Source of the DNA: Onchocerca lupi
Lineage: Eukaryota > Nematoda > Chromadorea > Rhabditida > Onchocercidae
Length of the DNA stretch: 64,000 nt
Assembly: GCA_028564675.1 (NCBI GenBank)
Contig: JAOVVO010000309.1
Span: forward strand, 1 to 64,000
Reading direction: 5' to 3'
The position numbers and the translations under genes are program-made. The notes beneath the pieces were generated by a model. That model saw only the letters and a list, made by a program, of their open reading frames with translations, made no database searches and had not been told where the DNA came from. Positions 63,659 to 64,000 of the stretch are shown here, one piece after another; positions within the stretch are counted from its first letter, which is position 1, and the number at the start of each line of letters is the position of its first letter.

Positions 63659-64000
63659 ATTTCGAATATGATCGATATAATTAATCATAAAAATAAAAAA
63701 TATCGAAAATGAAATATTAAAAATGCCAAATTTGACCTGATAAACATCTGTTTTTGTCTCTCAAATGTCAATAATAATGCGTGATTTTGCCAATATTTAA
63801 AAAATTCGACATATTAAAAATTAAAGTTTATTAATTAAACGTAAATTAAACGCTTGAAACGTATTTCCGAGGTGTAAAAATTCTTGATTCATTTAAATCA
63901 ATTTATCATAATTTGTTTCAATCAGTTTATCATAATTTGCTCTAAGTAATAATCTTGTAAATGATAAAAAAAAAAAAAAAAAAAACTCTGGAATGTTGGA

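Larger units (their letters stand above)
61530..64000. other. AT-rich region without a gene
   Basis: Upstream of the four-TM gene; no exon could be supported. It holds a two-copy duplication at 61831-61899, an inverted repeat at 63610-63658 and several T or A runs. Confidence 0.55.

Overview
The window is nuclear DNA from an AT-rich (roughly 75-80% A+T), intron-rich nematode. A filarial or related spirurid is the best guess. This rests on the extreme AT bias with many long A/T homopolymers, small exons (14-356 nt) split by AT-rich introns, acceptors of the TTTTCAG/TTTTTAG type, and nematode-type gene content: a Cys-loop channel of the GGR/amine-gated group, a Clc-like (claudin-related) family and an endonuclease G close to C. 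elegans CPS-6. All gene models were built by eye from splice sites and reading frame. No similarity search was run.

Layout. 1-7.6 kb holds no gene I can support, only repeats. 7.66-14.33 kb (+) is a 12-exon ligand-gated anion channel subunit. 15.09-18.99 kb (-) is a 10-exon EED/MES-6 Polycomb WD40 protein, convergent with the channel. 21.4-23.7, 26.3-29.6, 41.6-43.0 and 48.4-50.4 kb (all -) are four paralogous tetraspan Clc-like genes that share intron phases 1-0-1. The array is interrupted by the mitochondrial nuclease gene cps-6/endoG at 36.9-39.3 kb (+), a Helitron remnant at 39.8-40.6 kb, and a small single-pass membrane protein gene at 44.2-45.7 kb (-). A tRNA-Ala(CGC) lies at 52.7 kb (+). 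The mitochondrial fission adaptor fis-1 is at 55.6-56.7 kb (+). A second, different tetraspan gene with two alternative 3' ends is at 58.8-61.5 kb (-). 61.5-64 kb shows no gene.

Functions are mostly independent: neuronal/muscle ion channel, PRC2 chromatin silencing, two mitochondrial proteins (EndoG and Fis1) and small tetraspan membrane proteins. The clearest structure beyond single genes is the same-strand Clc-like array and a dispersed repeat family in both orientations. Its 3' terminus (5-bp/3-nt-loop hairpin followed by a CAGT/TAGT-type end) matches the end of a DNA segment carrying the decayed C-terminus of a Helitron helicase. Two introns appear to use GC donors.
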